From DATKSG01 sp035531775 (GTDB lineage: Bacteria; Actinomycetota; Acidimicrobiia; Acidimicrobiales; UBA8190): a stretch of DNA of 36,743 bases. The position numbers were made by a program, and so were the translations under genes. Of this stretch, positions 32,033 through 36,743 are shown in pieces (the first letter of the stretch is position 1; every line of letters starts with the position of its first letter). The notes beneath the pieces are model-generated. The model was not told where the DNA came from and made no database searches. It saw nothing but the letters and a program-made list of their open reading frames with translations. The stretch spans positions 1-36,743 of the forward strand of contig DATKSG010000090.1 of the NCBI GenBank assembly GCA_035531775.1. Reading direction: 5' to 3'.

Positions 32033-32044
32033 GATGGTGCTCCT

Positions 32045-33409
32045 TTACGCCCTCGGGCGCTGGCGGATGTTGTCGACGGTCGAGTGGGCGTCTCCGTCGG
32101 CGAACCGGGTGACGAGGTGGCGGCCCGGGCTGAGGGAGCCGGCCGAGCGGACGATGCGGCCCTGGTCGTCCATGGTCAAGGTGTAGCCCCGCTCGAGCTG
32201 GCGCTCGACGTCGTAGGCGGCGAGGAGGCGGCGCCAGGAAGCCGAGCGTTCGCTCTGGCGGTCGAGCACGGCCATCGCCCGCGGTCCAAGGTGGGCCGAG
32301 CGGCGTTCGAGTGAGAGTAGCGACGACTCGACTTGGCGGCCGGCCCGGGCGGCTACCCGGGTGGCCCGGGAGCCCAGATGCTCCCGATGGTGGCGCAGCT
32401 GGCTGCGGGTGGCCCTACTGAGGCGATGGCGGATGGCGGCGTCGCGCACCTGGGCCTGCTCGGTGCACTCATCGGCGCGACGGGCGATCCTCACTGCGGC
32501 GGTGGAGACGCCCGCCCACCACCGCTCGACCTGTTGGACCAGTTCCTGGCCGCACTCGGTGGGGGTGACGAAGGACCGCCCGGCCACGATGTCAGCCACC
32601 GACCGGTCGCCGGTATGACCTATGCCCGTCCACACGGGAACCGGATGGGTGGCGACGGCGCGGGCCACCGGTTCGGTGTCGAAGGCGGCCAGGTCGGCCT
32701 TGGACCCGCCGCCACGCACCACGACGGTGATGTCGCAGCCGGCGTCGGCCATCGAGCTCAGGGCGCCGGCGATGGCAGCCGGGGCGCTCGGTCCCTGCAC
32801 CTGCACCGGGGCGAGCAGCACGTGGAAGCCGAACCGAGACTGGTGTAGCTGCCCCAGGAAGTCGTTGCATCCCTCGGTGCGCGGGCTCGCCACCAGGCCG
32901 ATGCGCAGCGGCACGTCGGCCACGGGCAGGGAGCTGTTGCGGGTGAGGAGGCCTTCGACTTCGAGCGCCCGGAGCAGAGCGGCGCGCTGGGCCGCCAGAC
33001 GGCCGAGCAGGGCAGAGACGTCGATCTCGGTCGCCACGAAGTTGACCTGGGCCCGGGGGTCGTAGAACTCGAGCCGGCCCCTCAGCGTTACGACCGTGCC
33101 GGCCTCCAAGGTGATGCCCTGGTCGGACAACAACGCCTTCAGCGGTCCCCATGTGGTGCGCCAGCAGTTGACCTTGAGCACCGGCGCGTCACGGCCGCGC
33201 TGGACGTCGGGGTCGATCAAGTCGATGTAGCAATGACCGCTGCGATGGTCGGCGATCTGGTGGATCTCACCGCGCACCCATAGGCCCTGGCCCTTCGGGA
33301 AGGCTTCGGCTAGGGCGCTGTGGACCTGGGCGAACAGGTCCGCGATGGAGAGGGCTCCGGGCCGTTCGCCCTCGAAGAGCCCGGTCACCTGTGCGCCACG
33401 GCGTGCCAC
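32045..33409 (-). CDS. xseA: Exodeoxyribonuclease VII large subunit
   Basis: A 454-residue catalytic subunit of exonuclease VII. The N-terminal OB domain (GLWVRGEIHQIADHRSGHCYIDLID) binds single-stranded DNA. The central domain shows IGLVASPRTEGCNDFL, ITVVVRGGGSKADLAAFD and WTGIGHTGDRSVADIVA with the conserved catalytic-region residues, followed by a long coiled-coil region rich in Arg and a C-terminal LERGYTLTMDDQG. GTG 33409 is chosen because TAGGGT lies seven bases upstream, the length then equals E. coli XseA, and longer starts would enter rnpB on the other strand. It is co-transcribed with xseB. Confidence 0.92.
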   Translation of the reverse strand: MARRGAQVTGLFEGERPGALSIADLFAQVHSALAEAFPKGQGLWVRGEIHQIADHRSGHCYIDLIDPDVQRGRDAPVLKVNCWRTTWGPLKALLSDQGITLEAGTVVTLRGRLEFYDPRAQVNFVATEIDVSALLGRLAAQRAALLRALEVEGLLTRNSSLPVADVPLRIGLVASPRTEGCNDFLGQLHQSRFGFHVLLAPVQVQGPSAPAAIAGALSSMADAGCDITVVVRGGGSKADLAAFDTEPVARAVATHPVPVWTGIGHTGDRSVADIVAGRSFVTPTECGQELVQQVERWWAGVSTAAVRIARRADECTEQAQVRDAAIRHRLSRATRSQLRHHREHLGSRATRVAARAGRQVESSLLSLERRSAHLGPRAMAVLDRQSERSASWRRLLAAYDVERQLERGYTLTMDDQGRIVRSAGSLSPGRHLVTRFADGDAHSTVDNIRQRPRA

Positions 33410-33416
33410 GGGCGAC

Positions 33417-33422
33417 ACCCTA
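33417..33422 (-). promoter_or_regulatory. Leaderless-type -10 box of xseA-xseB
   Basis: TAGGGT on the minus strand, seven bases before the GTG at 33409. It decides the xseA start. Confidence 0.45.
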
Positions 33423-33460
33423 TCCAGGGGGGTGTTCGGCCTGGCAGACTGGGTGGCGAC

Positions 33461-33839
<379 letters not shown>

Positions 33840-33903
33840 GTCACCAGACCTGGGACAGGGCGCTAATATAGGCGCTGACCTGCACTTTTGGGCTATCAGT
33901 GAC

Positions 33904-33928
33904 TGACCGCAGATGACCGTGGTTGACC
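33904..33928 (+). repeat. Three TGACC repeats spaced exactly ten bases
   Basis: TGACC begins at 33904, 33914 and 33924, one helical turn apart, with a further copy at 33876. They lie just upstream of the integrase gene and look like integrase arm-type binding sites or repeats for a regulator. Confidence 0.5.
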
Positions 33929-33934
33929 CCGATT

Positions 33935-33952
33935 GTCCTCAGTGCTGAGGAC
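33935..33952. promoter_or_regulatory. 18-base palindrome upstream of the integrase gene
   Basis: GTCCTCAG-TG-CTGAGGAC is a perfect inverted repeat ending 21 bases before the integrase ATG. GAGGAC recurs as a direct repeat at 33958. It may be an operator for integrase expression, or a hairpin that blocks read-through from rnpB. Confidence 0.45.
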
Positions 33953-33973
33953 TAATTGAGGACCGAGGGAGCC

Positions 33974-34592
33974 ATGGCGAGCATCGACAAGCGCCGGGAC
34001 GGGAAATACCGGGTTAGGTGGCGCGAGTATCCAGGGGGACCACAGAGGGCGCGACACTTCCAGCGCAAAGCCGAGGCCCAGCTCTTCGCGGATGGCGTGA
34101 GGGGCGACCTCGCCCGTGGTGTGTATATCGATCCTGGTGGCGGGAGAACCCTTTTCCGTGACTACGCCGAAATGTGGCGCGCAGCCCAGGTTCACGCCAA
34201 CAGCACCGAATCCCAGGTCGAGACGTACCTACGGCTCCACGCGTATCCCATCCTCGGGAATCGTCCGCTCGGGGCGGTGCGCCGAACGGACGTTCAGGGA
34301 TGGGTGAAGAGCCTCGACCAGAAACTGGCCCCCGGTTCGGTGGAACTCGCGTATCGGTGGGTCTCCACGATTTTCAAGGCAGCCGTAGACGACCGCCTTA
34401 TTCCATCCTCACCATGTTCCGGCATCACGCTTCCGCGGCGAGACCATAACGAGGTGGTACCGCCAACCACCGAAGAAGTAATGGTCCTCGCCGACGCCGT
34501 TCCCGATCGCTACCGAGCATTGATCGTCCTCGCGGCCGGAACCGGGCTCCGGCAAGGCGAATGTTTTGGCTTGACCATCGATCGAATCGACC
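33974..34592 (+). pseudogene. Tyrosine recombinase (phage-type integrase), truncated
   Basis: The first ~206 residues are a good integrase: an N-terminal arm-binding part (IDKRRDGKYRVRWREYPGG), a SAM-like core-binding domain (about 60-145) and the start of the catalytic domain with the first active-site Arg in AAGTGLRQGE, ending LTIDRID. Beyond about 34592 the frame stays open to 34873 but similarity stops; the HxxR and catalytic Tyr motifs are missing. The break coincides with repeats resembling an IS end. ATG 33974 has GAGGGA five bases upstream. Such a protein could still bind DNA but cannot recombine. It marks the left side of a probable island next to rnpB. Confidence 0.8.
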
Positions 34593-34604
34593 CCCCTGCC
34601 CAGG

Positions 34605-34665
34605 TGTCCCGAAAACGATCGGAACGGGTGTCCGGAATGGATGTCCGAAAACCATCGGAATCCGC
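34605..34665. mobile_element. Remnant resembling an IS21-type terminus
   Basis: TGTCC occurs at 34605, 34629 and 34642. Two near-identical units, TGTCCCGAAAACGATCGGAA and TGTCCGAAAACCATCGGAAT, flank a short TGTCCGGAA, and the block ends CGGAATCCGCA. IS21-family ends, as I recall them, are built of such repeats and end in CA. No transposase gene is present, so this would be a deletion relic or a short non-autonomous element. It lies exactly where the integrase loses homology. Confidence 0.4.
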
Positions 34666-34874
34666 AAATCCCACGAGGATCTTCATACTCCAGACAGGAT
34701 CCGGGCGCAGCATGTCCTTAGAGGTGGCATCGCGACGAAACAGCGGACCTACGACGGAGGTCTCAATGTGGAGCCACTCGTCCCATCCGCACCAGGGTGG
34801 ACAGCGTCAAAGGATTTGTCAGAGGGTGCACAGGCAATACACAGAGACCGCTCAAGGTTGCCGGCGAGGATGAC
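34666..34874. other. Stretch with no recognised gene after the truncated integrase
   Basis: About 209 bases between the IS-like repeats and the reductase gene. Open frames cross it but none has recognisable content. It may hold the promoter of the reductase gene; no clear box is seen. Confidence 0.4.
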
Positions 34875-36275
34875 ATGATGCCGACCGCTCAGCAGGCCGC
34901 TCCGCCTGGTCGCGCTCTTCGCGCCGATCTGGCGCATGCGTCTTGGGCCAGGCCAGGGCGAGCGCCGATGCCTTGGGTCGCCGATGCGTGTGCCGCACTC
35001 GGTGGTCTCGGTTTTGGCGTCGTGTTGGCTTTGGTCATCACCGGGGAGACGCTCGGCTCCCTGGCTGCGCCGGGTGGACTGCTCATCGCGGGGGGCCGGC
35101 TGGCTGGATTCACCGGCGCCTACCTGATGTTGGTGATGGTTGTCCTCATCGCCCGCCTACCGTGGCTCGAGCGAGCTATCGGTCAGGATCGGCTCCTCCA
35201 TTGGCACCGCCGGGTTGCACCGTGGGCGCTTGTGCTCATCACCGCCCATGTGATGCTCATCACTCTCGGCTATGCACGGCTGGCCAAGGTCGGAGCCCTT
35301 CGTCAACTCTGGCTCTTCGTCACCTCCTATCCGGATGTTCTCGCCGCGGCTGTTGGTTTTAGTCTGCTCATCATGGCTGGAGCCACCTCGATCAGGATCG
35401 CCCGCCGACACCTCAAGTACGAAACCTGGTGGGTTGTCCACCTTTACATGTACCTCGCCCTGGCGCTTGCCTTCGCCCACCAACTCGTCACCGGCGGATC
35501 TTTCATCGGTCATCCGCTCACCCGGGCGTTTTGGATGGCACTCTGGATTTCGACAGCTGGGCTCGTCATCGTGTTCAGAGTCGCTCAGCCGATTGGGCGG
35601 AGCCTTCGGCACCGGCTTCGGGTGGAGTCTGTTCACCAAGAGGCACCCGGAGTGTTCTCGGTCGTCTGCTCAGGCCGAAAACTCGATCGGCTGGCAGTCT
35701 CAGGCGGTCAATTCTTCCAGTGGCGCTTCTTCACGAAAGGCCTGTGGTGGCATGCCCACCCCTACTCGTTGTCAGCCCTACCGCGTCCGCCCTACATGCG
35801 GGTGACTGTTAAGGGCCTAGGCGACCAGAGCCAGGCCATTGCCCAACTGAAGCCTGGTACCAGCGTGGCGATCGAAGGGCCCTACGGAGTGTTTACACAC
35901 TATGCGCGCTCTTCAGATCGCGTCGTGCTGATCGGAGCAGGGGTCGGTATTACACCACTGCGCGCTCTGCTAGAGGACCTACCAGAATCGACTGTGGTCA
36001 CCGTCATTGTCAGGGCGTCGACTGCCGAGGACATCGTCCATCGTGATGAGGTTGCCGCTTTGGTGAGCCAGCGTGGCGGGCAGTTCCACGAGATCATTGG
36101 CTCGCGTCATAAGGTCCGGTTCGACTCCCGTGTCCTTCGACAACTTCTGCCTGATATCGCCAGCTGCGATATCTATGTGTGTGGACCGGAGGGCTTTAGC
36201 AAGGGCGTAATCGCCGCCGTCCAAAAACTCGGGGTGCACCGTAACCAAATCCACGAAGAAGCATTCGCTTTCTAG
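34875..36275 (+). CDS. Transmembrane heme/flavin reductase, ferric-reductase-like
   Basis: A 466-residue membrane protein. About six membrane segments carry candidate heme-ligand His residues in LHWHRR, ITAHVML, WWVVHLYMY and AFAHQL (Ferric_reduct domain). A cytoplasmic FAD domain follows with HPYSLSALPRPPYMRVTVKGLGDQS (about residue 295 on), then an NAD(P) domain with IGAGVGITPLRALLE (about 353) and CDIYVCGPEGF near the C-terminus. It should carry electrons from NAD(P)H through FAD and two hemes to the outside. The FMN-binding protein encoded next is a likely electron acceptor. Start ATG 34875 or 34878, after GCGAGG. Base composition is lower in GC than most of the window, in line with island origin. 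Confidence 0.88.
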   Translation: MMPTAQQAAPPGRALRADLAHASWARPGRAPMPWVADACAALGGLGFGVVLALVITGETLGSLAAPGGLLIAGGRLAGFTGAYLMLVMVVLIARLPWLERAIGQDRLLHWHRRVAPWALVLITAHVMLITLGYARLAKVGALRQLWLFVTSYPDVLAAAVGFSLLIMAGATSIRIARRHLKYETWWVVHLYMYLALALAFAHQLVTGGSFIGHPLTRAFWMALWISTAGLVIVFRVAQPIGRSLRHRLRVESVHQEAPGVFSVVCSGRKLDRLAVSGGQFFQWRFFTKGLWWHAHPYSLSALPRPPYMRVTVKGLGDQSQAIAQLKPGTSVAIEGPYGVFTHYARSSDRVVLIGAGVGITPLRALLEDLPESTVVTVIVRASTAEDIVHRDEVAALVSQRGGQFHEIIGSRHKVRFDSRVLRQLLPDIASCDIYVCGPEGFSKGVIAAVQKLGVHRNQIHEEAFAF

Positions 36276-36294
36276 GCTACAGAAGGTCCAGCCG

Positions 36295-36324
36295 ATGCGC
36301 ATTCCCACACGGACGCGACAATGA
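36295..36324 (+). CDS. Possible nine-codon leader ORF before the FMN-binding gene
   Basis: ATG CGC ATT begins an ORF of nine codons whose TGA stop overlaps the ATG of the next gene (ATGA). AGAAGG lies upstream of it, whereas the main gene has no obvious Shine-Dalgarno sequence of its own. It may serve only to deliver ribosomes to the overlapping start. Confidence 0.3.
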   Translation: MRIPTRTRQ

Positions 36325-36743
36325 GACGCACGCCGATCGTTCTAGCGGCCACCGCCGCTGGGCTTGCCGCTGTGTTGAGCTTCCACACGAAGTCTGCCCC
36401 CCTTACCCTTGGTACGGTGCCCGGTGCCTCAGCGACTCGCGGTTCTCCGACGACCGCTGGCACCTCGGGCCCACCAACACCTCCCGGCTCAACTGGCACC
36501 AGCTCCCCGCCAACATCGAACCCTCCCTCGAGCCCCTCGCCCAACCCTTCGACCACCGTCCCTTTGAGTACGCGGACTGTCACTGGCCCGCAGGTCGACT
36601 ACCACTACGGAATCCTGTCCGTGTCGGTCACAGCGACGGGACACAAGATCACCAAAGTCGGTATTGCTTCGCTCGACGACGGCGGCAATTTCCGGTCCCA
36701 ATCGATAGACCAGCAGTCGATCCCGATGCTCGAACAGCAAGCA
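36321..36743 (+). CDS. Secreted FMN-binding domain protein, 3' end outside the window
   Basis: The first 141 residues are visible. A signal peptide (RRTPIVLAATAAGLAAVLSF) is followed by a Pro/Ser/Thr/Gly-rich linker of about 60 residues, then the start of an FMN_bind domain: DYHYGILSVSVTATGHKITKVGIASL and SQSIDQQSIPMLEQQA. Family members carry FMN joined to a Thr by the transferase ApbE; that site (S-G-A-T type) would lie beyond the edge. Following a transmembrane reductase gene by 45 bases, it probably receives electrons outside the membrane. The gene is likely co-transcribed with the reductase. Confidence 0.82.
   Translation, partial: MRRTPIVLAATAAGLAAVLSFHTKSAPLTLGTVPGASATRGSPTTAGTSGPPTPPGSTGTSSPPTSNPPSSPSPNPSTTVPLSTRTVTGPQVDYHYGILSVSVTATGHKITKVGIASLDDGGNFRSQSIDQQSIPMLEQQA

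Noticed and set aside
34797..34874. Longer N-terminus for the reductase from 34797
   Set aside because: The extra 26 residues have no homology or Shine-Dalgarno support, whereas ATG 34875/34878 follows GCGAGG.

Overview
The window comes from a very GC-rich bacterium, almost certainly an actinobacterium. It carries a WhiB protein, a PimB'-type phosphatidylinositol mannosyltransferase, an F420-type luciferase-like oxidoreductase, many GTG starts, many 1-4 base stop/start overlaps and a type A RNase P RNA. Many genes have a TANNNT box 4-8 bases before the start codon, which suggests leaderless transcription. The class is uncertain; an Acidimicrobiia-like lineage would fit.

Layout. 1-0.8 kb: 5' part of an ABC-F ATPase (minus). 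1.1-4.3 kb: membrane diguanylate cyclase, PlsC-type acyltransferase, TetR regulator, dienelactone hydrolase. 4.4-9.4 kb: a tightly coupled minus-strand operon of two small CxxC proteins, PimB'-like mannosyltransferase, SRPBCC protein, ROK kinase, LLM oxidoreductase and AlaC-like aminotransferase. 9.4-12.6 kb: DEDDh exonuclease, Lrp-type RAM protein, TrpD and an acyl-CoA dehydrogenase. The trpD/exonuclease/pimB'/SRPBCC/plsC content recalls the M. tuberculosis Rv2182c-Rv2192c region. 12.7-16.7 kb: two ABC-2 exporters. The first is intact; the second is broken in both genes, by a one-base frameshift and by an in-frame stop. 16.7-19.5 kb: unknown protein, nitroreductase, MFS transporter, WhiB. 19.7-21.3 kb: Fur/PerR-like regulator, rubrerythrin and DUF3501, an iron and peroxide module. 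21.6-26.3 kb: overlapping glpD, alkylglycerone-phosphate-synthase-like and glpK genes around glycerol 3-phosphate and DHAP. 26.3-29.4 kb: ACT-domain protein, peptide deformylase, metallo-beta-lactamase-fold hydrolase, ferredoxin-reductase-type flavoprotein. 29.5-31.6 kb: lone receiver protein and acyl-CoA ligase. 31.6-33.4 kb: xseA-xseB. 33.46-33.84 kb: RNase P RNA.

From the 3' end of rnpB to the window's end the character changes: base composition falls, and an integrase gene with probable arm sites starts 134 bases beyond rnpB. The integrase is cut off inside its catalytic domain by a short stretch resembling an IS end. A heme/flavin transmembrane reductase and a secreted FMN-binding protein follow, cut by the window edge. 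I read this as a genomic island that used the end of rnpB as its attachment site and carries a transmembrane electron-transfer module.

The strongest points for follow-up are the rnpB-linked island and its electron-transfer cargo, the doubly broken exporter, the compensated P4 helix of RNase P RNA, the recurrent leaderless-type promoter, and the glpD-AGPS-glpK operon. I do not see a clearly new defence or mobile system; what is unusual is mostly in arrangement and in RNA and regulatory detail.
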